Source of the DNA: Paracoccaceae bacterium
GTDB lineage: Bacteria; Pseudomonadota; Alphaproteobacteria; Rhodobacterales; Rhodobacteraceae
Length of the DNA: 64,000 nt
Reading direction: 5' to 3'
Assembly (NCBI GenBank): GCA_020637675.1
Contig: JACKKD010000002.1
Span: 186,001 to 250,000, forward strand
Below are positions 25,581 through 35,559 of this stretch, one piece after another. Position 1 is the stretch's first letter. Each line of letters begins with the position of its first letter. The notes beneath the pieces were generated by a model that saw nothing but the letters and a program-made list of their open reading frames with translations, was not told the DNA's origin and ran no database searches. The position numbers and the translations under genes are program-made.

Positions 25581-26140
25581 GTGTCCGAACCAGCTTCGAT
25601 TTCCGCAGGGATCGCCGGGCGCTACGCCACGGCCGTTTTTGAACTCGCGAAAGAGGCAAAGGGCCTTTCCGGTCTGGAGGCCGACGTGGCTGCGCTGGCC
25701 CAGGCCCTGAAGGACAGCGCCGACCTCCGCGAGGTCATCGCCTCGCCAGTCTTCTCGCGCGACGAGCAGGGACGCGCCATGTCGGCGCTCGCCGTCAGGA
25801 TGGGGCTCTCGTCCACCGTCGCCAACACGCTCGCGCTGATGGCCGCGAACCGCCGGCTCTTCGTGCTGCCGCAGCTTCTCGCCGCGCTTGGCGAGATGAT
25901 CGCCGAGGAGAAGGGCGAAGTCACCGCCGAGGTGACGGCGGCGGCCGAACTGACGAAGGCACAGGCCGAAAAGCTCGCCGCATCGCTGAAGAAGACGGTC
26001 GGCAAGACCGTCAAGCTCAACACCACCGTGGATGAAAGTCTCATCGGCGGACTTATCGTCAAGGTCGGCTCGAAGATGATCGACACCTCGATCCGCTCGA
26101 AGCTCGCCTCGTTGCAGAATGTCATGAAAGAGGTCGGATA

Positions 26141-26141
<1 letters not shown>
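25581..26141 (+). CDS. atpH: ATP synthase F1 subunit delta
   Basis: The 186-aa peripheral-stalk subunit connecting F1 to the b subunits. Typical features are the helical N-terminal domain (SISAGIAGRYATAVFELAKE) and the C-terminal segment TVDESLIGGLIVKVGSKMIDTSIRSKLASL. The start is the GTG at 25581 with AAGGG upstream. It opens the F1 operon atpHAGDC; F0 genes are absent, as is usual in alphaproteobacteria where they form a separate operon. The TAATG junction overlaps atpA by one base. Confidence 0.96.
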
Positions 26142-27679
<1,538 letters not shown>

Positions 27680-27700
27680 GCGGGGGGAGGGGACAGGGAC

Positions 27701-28573
27701 ATGCCCAGCCTTAAGGACCTGAAGAACAGGATCGCCAGCGTCAAGTCGACGCGGAAGATCACCAAGGCCATGCAGATGGTCGCGGCGGCGAAGCTGCGCC
27801 GCGCCCAGGAAGCCGCCGAGGCCGCCCGCCCCTATGCGGAGCGGATGAACGCGGTCATGGCCGGTCTTGCCGCCTCGGTCGGCGGGTCCGACAGCGCGCC
27901 CCGGCTTCTCGCCGGGACGGGCGCGGACCAGACCCACCTTCTGGTGGTCATGACGGCCGAGCGCGGTCTCTGCGGCGGCTTCAACTCCACCATCGTGCGG
28001 CTTGCACGGGCCCGGGCGACCGAGCTTCTGCGGATGGGCAAGACGGTGAAGATCCTGACCGTCGGCAAGAAGGGGCGCGAACAGCTCAAGCGCGACTACG
28101 CCAAGCATTTCGTCGGCCATGTCGATCTCTCCGAGGTGAAGAAGATGGGCTACGACGTGGCCCAGGGGATCGCGCGCGATCTGATCAAGCGCTTCGACGC
28201 CGGCGAGTTCGACGTCGCGACGATCTTCTTCAACCGCTTCCAGTCGGTGATCAGCCAGGTCCCGACGGCGAGCCAGATCATTCCGGCGACGTTCGAGGGC
28301 GGGGCCGAGGGCGCTTCGGCGCTCTATGACTACGAGCCGTCGGAGGAAGGCATCCTGGCCGACCTCCTGCCGCGCGGCGTGGCGACCCAGATCTTCACGG
28401 CGCTGCTGGAAAACGGTGCGTCCGAACAGGGCGCGCGGATGAGCGCGATGGACAACGCGACGCGCAACGCGGGCGACATGATCGACAGGCTGACGATCGT
28501 CTACAACCGCTCGCGCCAGGCCGCGATCACCAAGGAACTCATCGAAATCATTTCGGGCGCCGAGGCGCTCTGA
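27701..28573 (+). CDS. atpG: ATP synthase F1 subunit gamma
   Basis: The rotor shaft, 290 aa. The N-terminal helix LKDLKNRIASVKSTRKITKAMQMVAAAKLR and the C-terminal helix MSAMDNATRNAGDMIDRLTIVYNRSRQAAITKELIEI are the conserved coiled-coil pair inserted into the alpha3beta3 ring. AGGGAC precedes the ATG. Confidence 0.98.
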   Translation: MPSLKDLKNRIASVKSTRKITKAMQMVAAAKLRRAQEAAEAARPYAERMNAVMAGLAASVGGSDSAPRLLAGTGADQTHLLVVMTAERGLCGGFNSTIVRLARARATELLRMGKTVKILTVGKKGREQLKRDYAKHFVGHVDLSEVKKMGYDVAQGIARDLIKRFDAGEFDVATIFFNRFQSVISQVPTASQIIPATFEGGAEGASALYDYEPSEEGILADLLPRGVATQIFTALLENGASEQGARMSAMDNATRNAGDMIDRLTIVYNRSRQAAITKELIEIISGAEAL

Positions 28574-28592
28574 GTAGAACCGGAGAAATCAC

Positions 28593-30035
28593 ATGGCAAA
28601 AGCACCGAAAGCTGCCGCCGCCACGGGCCGCGTGACCCAGGTCATCGGCGCCGTCGTGGACGTGCAGTTCGACGAACAACTTCCGGCGATTCTGAACGCG
28701 CTCGAAACCCTGAACAACGGCAAGCGTCTGGTCCTTGAAGTTGCCCAGCACCTCGGCGAGAACACCGTCCGCACCATCGCCATGGATGCGACCGAGGGTC
28801 TCGTCCGCGGCGAGAAGGTGACCGACACCGGCGGCCCGATCACCGTGCCCGTCGGCAACTCCACCCTCGGCCGCATCCTGAACGTCATCGGTGAGCCGGT
28901 GGACGAGAAGGGCCCCGTTGCGAAGAAGGAGGCGCGTGCCATCCACCAGCCGGCTCCGACCTTCGCCGAACAGGCGACCTCGTCGGAAATCCTCGTCACC
29001 GGCATCAAGGTCATCGACCTGCTCGCGCCCTATTCCAAGGGCGGCAAGATCGGCCTCTTCGGCGGCGCCGGCGTGGGCAAGACCGTTCTCATCATGGAAC
29101 TCATCAACAACATCGCCAAGGTGCACTCGGGCTTCTCCGTGTTCGCCGGCGTGGGTGAGCGGACCCGTGAAGGGAACGACCTCTACCACGAGATGATCGA
29201 ATCCGGCGTCATCAAGCCCGACGACCTCGAGAAATCCCAGGTGGCCCTCGTCTACGGCCAGATGAACGAGCCCCCGGGGGCCCGCGCCCGCGTCGCGCTG
29301 ACCGGCCTCACGCTTGCCGAGCAGTTCCGCGACCAGTCCGGCACCGACGTTCTGTTCTTCGTCGACAACATCTTCCGCTTCACCCAGGCGGGTTCGGAAG
29401 TGTCGGCCCTTCTCGGCCGTATCCCGTCGGCCGTGGGCTACCAGCCCACGCTCGCCACCGACATGGGCGCGCTGCAGGAGCGGATCACCTCGACCAAGGC
29501 GGGCTCGATCACCTCGGTGCAGGCCATCTACGTTCCGGCCGACGACCTGACCGACCCGGCGCCGGCGACCTCCTTCGCCCACCTCGACGCCACCACGGTT
29601 CTGTCGCGCGCAATCTCGGAGCTTGGCATCTACCCCGCGGTGGACCCGCTCGACTCGACCTCGCGGATCCTCGATCCCTCGGTCGTGGGCGAGGAACACT
29701 ACCAGGTCGCCCGCGACGTGCAGGGGATTCTCCAGCGCTACAAATCGCTGCAGGACATTATCGCCATCCTCGGCATGGACGAACTCAGCGAAGAGGACAA
29801 GCTGACCGTGGCCCGCGCCCGGAAGATCCAGCGCTTCCTCAGCCAGCCCTTCGACGTTGCCAAGGTCTTCACCGGTTCGGACGGCGTCCAGGTGCCTCTC
29901 GAAAAGACCATCGCCTCGTTCAAGGCGGTGGTCGCCGGCGAATACGACCACCTCCCGGAAGCCGCCTTCTACATGGTCGGCGACATCGAGGAAGTGAAAG
30001 CCAAGGCGCAGCGTCTGGCCGCGGAAGCGGCGTAG
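28593..30035 (+). CDS. atpD: ATP synthase F1 subunit beta
   Basis: The catalytic subunit, 480 aa. The P-loop GGAGVGKT is at residues 157-164, the catalytic-glutamate region GVGERTREGNDLY follows, and the DELSEEDKLTV (DELSEED) motif is intact. The start has GGAG 11 bases upstream (cggagaaatcacatgg). Confidence 0.99.
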   Translation: MAKAPKAAAATGRVTQVIGAVVDVQFDEQLPAILNALETLNNGKRLVLEVAQHLGENTVRTIAMDATEGLVRGEKVTDTGGPITVPVGNSTLGRILNVIGEPVDEKGPVAKKEARAIHQPAPTFAEQATSSEILVTGIKVIDLLAPYSKGGKIGLFGGAGVGKTVLIMELINNIAKVHSGFSVFAGVGERTREGNDLYHEMIESGVIKPDDLEKSQVALVYGQMNEPPGARARVALTGLTLAEQFRDQSGTDVLFFVDNIFRFTQAGSEVSALLGRIPSAVGYQPTLATDMGALQERITSTKAGSITSVQAIYVPADDLTDPAPATSFAHLDATTVLSRAISELGIYPAVDPLDSTSRILDPSVVGEEHYQVARDVQGILQRYKSLQDIIAILGMDELSEEDKLTVARARKIQRFLSQPFDVAKVFTGSDGVQVPLEKTIASFKAVVAGEYDHLPEAAFYMVGDIEEVKAKAQRLAAEAA

Positions 30036-30045
30036 GGGGGGCGAG

Positions 30046-30462
30046 ATGGCCGATACGATGCAGTTCGACCTCGTCAGCCCTGAACGGCGGCTCGCCTCCG
30101 TCCAGGCGCGCGAGGTCCGCATTCCGGGCGCCGACGGCGACCTGACCGCGATGCCCGGCCACGCGCCGCTGATCACCACGCTGCGTCCCGGCATCCTCCG
30201 GATCGTCAAGGCGGATGGCGGAAATGACGACTATGCCGTCACCGGCGGTTTTGCCGAAATCTCGGCCGCGGGCACGACGCTTCTGGCCGAGGAGGCGCTG
30301 CATGTCTCCGAGGTGACGCCAGCGATCGCGAAAGGTTTCGTCGCGCGTGCGGAGGAAAACCTCCGCGCCGCGAAGGAATCGGGACATCAGGACCTCGTGG
30401 ACGATGCCGCGAAGCTCCTTGCCGACATGGTGGCCATGGGCGACCACATCGGGATCTCGTAA
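30046..30462 (+). CDS. atpC: ATP synthase F1 subunit epsilon
   Basis: A 138-aa central-stalk subunit. FDLVSPERRLASVQAREVRIPGADGDLTAMPGHAPLITTLRPG is the beta-sandwich core, and a short helical tail follows. It is the last gene of the atp operon, ten bases after atpD, followed by a strong terminator. Confidence 0.96.
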   Translation: MADTMQFDLVSPERRLASVQAREVRIPGADGDLTAMPGHAPLITTLRPGILRIVKADGGNDDYAVTGGFAEISAAGTTLLAEEALHVSEVTPAIAKGFVARAEENLRAAKESGHQDLVDDAAKLLADMVAMGDHIGIS

Positions 30463-30488
30463 GGCACGAGCCCTTCACCGAAGAAGGG

Positions 30489-30516
30489 GCGGCCCCCGCG
30501 GGGGCCGCTTTCGTTT
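30489..30516 (+). terminator. Terminator of the atpHAGDC operon
   Basis: Perfect 9-bp arms GCGGCCCCC (30489-30497) and GGGGGCCGC (30100-series offset: 30500-30508), followed by TTTCGTTTT. Confidence 0.85.
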
Positions 30517-30528
30517 TCAGGACGGCGC

Positions 30529-31875
30529 TCAGGCGTCTTCCGGCTCCGCCTCGCCCACCGGGCAGCAGCGGTATTCCTGGCTCTTCTCCAGAAGTGCGAT
30601 CTGCTTGGCCAGAAGCTGGTTCTCCAGGTCCTTGCGCACGAGGTCGAGCGCGATCGACTTCTGCCGGCTTTCCTCGCAGGTGTTGCAGCGGTCGAGACAG
30701 CCCTTCACCACGATGCCCTGGGTCGGCAGGCAGTAGGTGCGTTCGAAGTTCAGCTCGGCCGCGAGCCGGGCGCCGACCTCGTCGGAACCGGCCTTGGCGA
30801 GGATGCCCTCCTTCACCAGATCGTCGTCGACCTGCTTCAGCACCTTGTCCTGCACCGCGGGCGGCACCGGCTGCACGTTCGTCGCCAGCCGGAAGGGCGT
30901 GGCGACGGCGGTCAGCCCGGCAAGCCCGCCGAACCCGCCCCCAAGGCCGATGGAGCCCACGCCGCTCACGATGTTCGCGCGCTGCGCCGCCGCCGCCGTA
31001 CGGCCTGCGGCTTCCACCTCCACCCGTGCGGTCTTCGTCGCCAGCACGCCGTTCGGCAGCACCTTGATGCCCGTCGCGGGCCGAACCGGCCGGGCCTCGA
31101 CCGCGCTCGACGCCGCGGCGTCCACGACCCGGCGCAGCACCGACACGATGCGGAACCGGAGCGTCTGCTTCTTGACAAGCTGATAGGCGAAGTAGGTCAC
31201 CGCGTGGCACTCGTTCTTGTTCTCGAATGTCCTGGTCGAGGCCTCGTAGGCACTTTCGCTTTCGCCCTCGGCGTGGCTGCGGCTCTGCACCTCGCCCATC
31301 TGGACCGAGTTGGCAGCCCGCGTTGCCTGCACGGAACGGTCATGCGAACTGCGCGCATGGCTCGACAACTGGCGCATGAAGGACGAGGCGGAGCGCGAGT
31401 TGAAGTCGCCTTCCACGTTGACGCTGCCGCCGCCGGCGAAGCCGATGGAGGCATAGGACCCGTCGACATCCGTCTCGAAGTCGGAGTGCGACGAGGATGA
31501 GGCCGATCCGCTGTCGGTAACGGTCAGGTCGGACATATAGCGGTCCATCGACCGCATGTAGTAGGTCTCCTCCGATGACTGTTCGTGCCGGTAGCTCACC
31601 TCGGATTCCGCGTCGTAAGTGAAGCGGTTGTTGCGGGTCGAGGTGTAGAGACGCACCTTCTCGCCAGGCAGGAGCGTCGTCGAAAAGACCACGTCGCCCA
31701 GGGAAAGCGGTCCCGGGCAGCGTTCGAGTTCGGCCACGATCACGACCTCTACCGGCACGTCGAGCTGACGGTTGGTGAGCCGGTAGGAGATGCGCAGGCT
31801 TTCGCAGCAGGGCACGCGGGTAATCTCGGGACAACAGGGCAGATCGTTGATCGAGATCAGATCACCATCTGGCAT
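30529..31875 (-). CDS. Cys/Ser-rich 448-aa protein of unknown function
   Basis: I cannot assign this to a named family. It has no signal peptide and no membrane span. Paired cysteines occur at 14-15, 23-24 and 437-438, with a C-x3-C-x2-C cluster at 393, 397 and 400 (twelve Cys in all). The segment STTLLPGEKVRLYTSTRNNRF (65-84) is followed by an acidic, Ser/His-rich middle (90-220) and ECHAVTYFAYQLVKKQTLRF (222-240). A Gly-rich segment (GSIGLGGGFGGLAG, 307-320) and a helical C-terminus (405-433) come later. I have an unverified impression of having seen similar Cys/Ser-rich proteins elsewhere. The ATG at 31875 was chosen for GAGGAGG eight bases upstream. It is divergent from an H-type lectin gene. 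Confidence 0.75.
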   Translation of the reverse strand: MPDGDLISINDLPCCPEITRVPCCESLRISYRLTNRQLDVPVEVVIVAELERCPGPLSLGDVVFSTTLLPGEKVRLYTSTRNNRFTYDAESEVSYRHEQSSEETYYMRSMDRYMSDLTVTDSGSASSSSHSDFETDVDGSYASIGFAGGGSVNVEGDFNSRSASSFMRQLSSHARSSHDRSVQATRAANSVQMGEVQSRSHAEGESESAYEASTRTFENKNECHAVTYFAYQLVKKQTLRFRIVSVLRRVVDAAASSAVEARPVRPATGIKVLPNGVLATKTARVEVEAAGRTAAAAQRANIVSGVGSIGLGGGFGGLAGLTAVATPFRLATNVQPVPPAVQDKVLKQVDDDLVKEGILAKAGSDEVGARLAAELNFERTYCLPTQGIVVKGCLDRCNTCEESRQKSIALDLVRKDLENQLLAKQIALLEKSQEYRCCPVGEAEPEDA

Positions 31876-31974
31876 TTCTTCATCCTCCTCGAAATGGAAT
31901 TGCTGAAAACACCCACCCTCTCCGCAACGAATCCGGGCGAAATGGACCAGACCACGCGCTGGCGGAGAGACTTC

Positions 31975-32015
31975 ACTATACCGCAACTCGCGCACTGATT
32001 GTATTCCGGTATTCC
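31975..32015 (-). promoter_or_regulatory. Predicted promoter with direct repeats for the 448-aa gene
   Basis: On the minus strand a good -10, TATAGT, lies at 31975-31980, but no sigma-70 -35 is seen. Instead, two copies of GGAATAC lie head to tail at 32001-32007 and 32009-32015 (read on the plus strand as GTATTCC twice, 8 bases apart), covering the -35 position. This fits an activator-dependent or alternative-sigma promoter. The ~100-base leader runs to the ATG at 31875. Confidence 0.4.
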
Positions 32016-32137
32016 AGCCCGGCGAAACTTGGCCGGCCGCGGCAGCGCAGGGCCCGGCCGGTCGCCTGTGGATGTGCAGAAATGCCTTTGGAGATAAGGG
32101 CTTCTGCGCTTAGATGGTGCGCGGGAGAGGAGGCGCG

Positions 32138-32488
32138 ATGCGGCGAATGGCGAGCCATCTGATCGGCGTGGACCGCGGGTCGGTCATGCTTTTCTCCGAC
32201 TATCAGGACGGCGGCGCGATGTGGACGGGCGAGGGGCCACGCGAACTCAGGCGCGTGGTGGAATTCGCCGAACCGTTCCGGTCGGTGCCGGTGGTCCAGG
32301 TGTCCATCTCGATGTGGGACATGGACCGGCGAACGAACCAGCGCGCCGACATCTCGGCCGAGATGGTGAACCCGGAGGGGTTCGTCATCGTCTTCCGCAC
32401 CTGGTCCGACACGCGGGTGGCACGCATCCGTGCCGACTGGCTGGCCATCGGCGAGCTTTCGGCCGAGGAAGACTGGAACGTCGAGTAG
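32138..32488 (+). CDS. H-type lectin domain protein
   Basis: A 116-aa protein consisting of one H-type lectin domain (PF09458 type): FAEPFRSVPVVQVSISMWDMD, then VNPEGFVIVFRTWSDTRVARIRADWLAIG is the conserved beta-sandwich core with the Trp near the end. No signal peptide. H-type lectins bind N-acetylgalactosamine in eukaryotes; bacterial members are poorly known. The ATG at 32138 has GAGGAGG five to six bases upstream; an ATG at 32114 would add eight residues. It is divergent from the Cys/Ser-rich gene, sharing 262 bases. Confidence 0.78.
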   Translation: MRRMASHLIGVDRGSVMLFSDYQDGGAMWTGEGPRELRRVVEFAEPFRSVPVVQVSISMWDMDRRTNQRADISAEMVNPEGFVIVFRTWSDTRVARIRADWLAIGELSAEEDWNVE

Positions 32489-32490
32489 GG

Positions 32491-32524
32491 GACCGCGCCC
32501 GCCGCGATGGGGCGGACGCGGTCG
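32491..32524. terminator. Hairpin between convergent genes
   Basis: GACCGCG (32491-32497) pairs with CGCGGTC (32517-32523), with further partial pairing inside, between the H-lectin gene and the methyltransferase. No T-tract. Confidence 0.35.
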
Positions 32525-32527
32525 GGG

Positions 32528-33343
32528 TCACGATTTCGTAATGACGACCTCGGCGTAGTCGCTCGGCACGGTGAGGGTGTTTGCCCCGCCGCGGTTCATC
32601 CGGGCGAGAAGTGCGAGGATGTCGTCCGCGAGCGCGGCCTGCCCGGTCGCATCGAGGGCCGCGAAGGCACGGTTCGTCGGCCCGTACCAGGTCCGGAACA
32701 CCTCCAGCCAGTGCTCGGGCGAACGGTAGCGGAACTGGAACTGCCGCGGCGTTACCGAGACACGTTGGCCGGGGAAAAGCTCCCTCAGCCGCGCCTCGGT
32801 GCCCCAGAGGGACGGCGGCTTCACGCCCGCGGGCGGCGCCACATGCCGGCCGATCACCTTGAAGAGCTGGCCGATGAAGCCCTCGGGCGTCCAGTTGGCA
32901 AGGCCGATGCGGCCGCCGGGCTTCACCACCCGCATCATCTCGCGCGCGGCTGTCTCCTGATCGGGCGTGAACATGACGCCGAAGGAGGAGAGGACGACGT
33001 CGAAGCTGGCGTCCGCGAAGGGCAGGGCCTCGGCGTCGGCCTCGCGGAACTCCACCTCGGCACCCTCTGCCGCAGCGCGCGCCCGGCCGCGGTCGAGAAG
33101 CGCCGCCACGTAGTCGGTCGAGGTCACGCGGCCGAAGCGGCGGGCGGCGGCGAGCGTCGCGTTGCCGTTGCCGGCGGCGACGTCGAGCACCCTTTCGCCG
33201 GCGTGCAGGTCCACCGCCTCGCAGAGGCTTTCGCCGACGATCTGGAGCATCGTGCCGATCACGGAATAGTCGCCGGCGGCCCAGGTGGCCTTCTGGCGGG
33301 CCTTGATCGCGGCAAAGTCGGGTTTGGCAAGGTCAACATTCAT
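32528..33343 (-). CDS. Class I SAM-dependent methyltransferase
   Basis: A 271-aa methyltransferase: motif I ERVLDVAAGNGNATLAAARR is intact, READAEALPFADASFDVVLSSFGVMF gives motifs II/III, and REMMRVVKPGGRIGLANWTPEG gives the post-III loop. It is related to ubiE/small-molecule methyltransferases. It is divergent from an AraC regulator 190 bases away, which may control it. Substrate unknown. Confidence 0.88.
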   Translation of the reverse strand: MNVDLAKPDFAAIKARQKATWAAGDYSVIGTMLQIVGESLCEAVDLHAGERVLDVAAGNGNATLAAARRFGRVTSTDYVAALLDRGRARAAAEGAEVEFREADAEALPFADASFDVVLSSFGVMFTPDQETAAREMMRVVKPGGRIGLANWTPEGFIGQLFKVIGRHVAPPAGVKPPSLWGTEARLRELFPGQRVSVTPRQFQFRYRSPEHWLEVFRTWYGPTNRAFAALDATGQAALADDILALLARMNRGGANTLTVPSDYAEVVITKS

Positions 33344-33533
33344 GGTGTCAAAGTCCTTTCAGGGTTGGTACGGCGTCCTCTCCTGCCGGGTTGACAGGGC
33401 GGGGCGTCCGGATCGAAATTCCCGGACGACAGGCGTCGTCGGCCGCGTGAAGGGTGTTAGCGCCTGAACCGCACACCGGGGAATGACCGCGCCGCCGGAT
33501 TACCTGACCGTTCGTCCAGCAAGGAGGCTGAAC

Positions 33534-34493
33534 ATGTCCGACCCGATGTCGGATGTCCTGCGCTCCGTCCGGCTTTCGGGCGGCGTCTTTCTCGACGTCC
33601 AGCTGACCGAACCCTTCTGCCTCATCTCGGAACTGACGGCGGCCGATTGCCGGCCGCTCCTGGACGATCCGGTGCAACTCGTGTTCTACCACGTGGTGCT
33701 GAAGGGGCGGGCGACGATGATCCTGCCCGGGGAGCACCCGGTGGAGGTCGGCGCGGGAGAGGTCGCGATCCTTCCCCACAACGATACCCATACCGTCGCG
33801 AGCGCGCCGGGCCTCAGCCCGACGATCGCGCGCAGCCTCGTCCAGCCGGCAGCGGACGGCGGGCTCGCGCGCATCGTCTATGGCGGCGGCGGGGCCGAGA
33901 CGCACATGTTCTGCGGATTTCTCGGCAGCACCGAGCGGCGCAACCCCGTGCTTGCCATGCTGCCGCGGCTGGTGACGCTCGACCTTCGCTCGGCGGCCGC
34001 GCGGGAGTGGATCGAAAGTTCGGTCCGTTTCGCTGCCGGCGAGCTCGCAGAGGGGCGGCTGGCGTCGTCGGGCGTGATGTCGCGGCTCTCTGAGGTGCTT
34101 TTGGTGGAGGCGGTGCGGCAGTTCGCGGCCGGGGCCGGCCCGGAGGGGCCAGGCTGGCTCAGGGGGCTGGCCGATCCCCAGATCGGGCGCGCGCTGGCGG
34201 CGATCCACCGCGAACCCGCTGCAGGCTGGACGGCCGAGACGCTGGCGGGGATCGCCGGCCTGTCGCGCAGCGCATTTGCCGACCGCTTCGTCGCGCTGGT
34301 GGGCAAACCGCCCATCCGCTACATCACGCATTGGCGGCTGCACCTTGCCCGGCAGCGCCTGCGCGAGCGCCATTCCGGCATCGCGCGGATCGCGCACGAG
34401 GTCGGCTATGAATCCGAGGAAGCCTTCAGCCGCGCGTTCAAACGCGAAACCGGCGTCTCGCCCGCGCGCTGGCGCGAGGGTACGGGGGGCTGA
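33534..34493 (+). CDS. AraC family transcriptional regulator with cupin sensor
   Basis: A 319-aa regulator: an N-terminal cupin (VFYHVVLKGRATMILPGEHPVEVGAGEVAILPHNDTHTV) typical of the AraC 'cupin_6' group, and a C-terminal double helix-turn-helix (ETLAGIAGLSRSAFADRFVALVG, then IARIAHEVGYESEEAFSRAFKRETGVSPARWR). The ATG at 33534 was chosen over 33483 because AAGGAGG lies six bases upstream. The divergent methyltransferase is the likely target. Its stop is only nine bases from the duplicated prs 3' end. Confidence 0.9.
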   Translation: MSDPMSDVLRSVRLSGGVFLDVQLTEPFCLISELTAADCRPLLDDPVQLVFYHVVLKGRATMILPGEHPVEVGAGEVAILPHNDTHTVASAPGLSPTIARSLVQPAADGGLARIVYGGGGAETHMFCGFLGSTERRNPVLAMLPRLVTLDLRSAAAREWIESSVRFAAGELAEGRLASSGVMSRLSEVLLVEAVRQFAAGAGPEGPGWLRGLADPQIGRALAAIHREPAAGWTAETLAGIAGLSRSAFADRFVALVGKPPIRYITHWRLHLARQRLRERHSGIARIAHEVGYESEEAFSRAFKRETGVSPARWREGTGG

Positions 34494-34502
34494 ACCGCGC
34501 GA

Positions 34503-34627
34503 TCAGCCGCGCGAATACATCCCCCCGTAGATCGGTCCCAGCATGTCGGCGTCGAAGAGCGATGAGACCGATGTGCCCGACCAGATGTTCATGATCGCCT
34601 GGGCGAACATGGACGCGGTCGGCAAGT
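34503..34627 (-). pseudogene. prs: Second copy of the prs 3' end (remnant)
   Basis: This stretch repeats the last ~40 codons of prs, with the same stop codon and frame intact: it reads TASMFAQAIMNIWSGTSVSS, then a segment ending YGGMYSRG. Over 34501-34621 it matches 35558-35678 at 112 of 121 bases. Substitutions include P-S, ET-DM and E-G changes. It continues CCGACCGCG upstream, reading P-T-A as I recall from other rhodobacterial prs genes and not V-A-T-A as in the intact copy here. There is no 5' part. The two copies form direct repeats around the CPBP gene. Confidence 0.85.
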
Positions 34628-34664
34628 CATGTGAGAAGGCGGTGACATGCCGGTGCGGCAAAGC

Positions 34665-35462
34665 TCACTTGAGTTGCCGTGGAATGGACGATGGCAGGAC
34701 TTCCCCCTGTCGCAACCCCAGTGCCGGGCCACATTTCCATAGCAGTATCGCAACCCAGATCGCATAGAACAGCGTCAGAAAACCGAGCCAGACATGACTG
34801 TCCTTTGGCGCGAACATCCGTCCGAAATACTGCCCTCCGAAATAGTTCTGCACGAAATGCAGGGTGACCAATGGCCAGATGCTGCCGCCGGCGATGAACA
34901 GCCAAGCATAGACCACGCTGACGGCGAGAAGGGTCACGGAGATGACCGGCGGCAGGTCGTCAAGCAGGAACAATGGAATGTGCCAGATCGCCACCCCGGC
35001 CCCGATCCAGAGCGCCGCGGCGAAAGGCGAGAGAATCTGCTGCAATTCATGCTGGGCCAGACCGCGAAATCCCGACTCCTCGGGCGCAGGCCCGAAGACC
35101 GCGACCAGGGGAATCCCCATCAGCCAGTCCCCGGCGGAATAGGCGGGAAGCGGCCCCGCAGGAGTCCCGACAGCGCGCGAAAGCAGAACCGCGGCGCCGA
35201 TGATCGCCAGTGGCACGAAGAACGCCAGGGCGTAAATCCGGATCGGCGCTCGGACCGTTGAGATCCGTCGCCACCATGCGCCCATCGCCGCGCGTCCGTC
35301 CAACATCCACAACAGTAGCGGCGCAGCTAGCAAGGGACCCAGTGGATTGATTGGCGTCGGCCAGCCGGGAGATGGCCAGATCCAGTTTCCGGCGATGCCG
35401 AACCAGGAAAGGGCATAGGCGAGCATGAAGTAGAGGCAGACTCGCAGCAGCACCGGATCCAT
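34665..35462 (-). CDS. CPBP family intramembrane metalloprotease
   Basis: A 265-aa polytopic protein with the CPBP/Abi motifs: EESGFRGLAQHEL (EExxxR), IWHIPLFLLDDL and LHFVQNYFGGQYFG (H-x3-N). Around eight hydrophobic segments. Related prokaryotic proteins process membrane proteins or protect against self-made bacteriocins; the target here is unknown. By hand count four lines near its 3' end average about 56% GC, well below the neighbours. It lies between a prs 3'-end remnant and intact prs, which suggests arrival by recombination. Confidence 0.88.
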   Translation of the reverse strand: MDPVLLRVCLYFMLAYALSWFGIAGNWIWPSPGWPTPINPLGPLLAAPLLLWMLDGRAAMGAWWRRISTVRAPIRIYALAFFVPLAIIGAAVLLSRAVGTPAGPLPAYSAGDWLMGIPLVAVFGPAPEESGFRGLAQHELQQILSPFAAALWIGAGVAIWHIPLFLLDDLPPVISVTLLAVSVVYAWLFIAGGSIWPLVTLHFVQNYFGGQYFGRMFAPKDSHVWLGFLTLFYAIWVAILLWKCGPALGLRQGEVLPSSIPRQLK

Positions 35463-35559
35463 GGCGTTTCGCCTCCGCCAGCATGGTCGGCCGCAGCCTA
35501 CGCCCGCTGGGCGCTATTGCACACTGAATTGTTCGGCCGGTGCGTTGGAAGGCGCAAGA

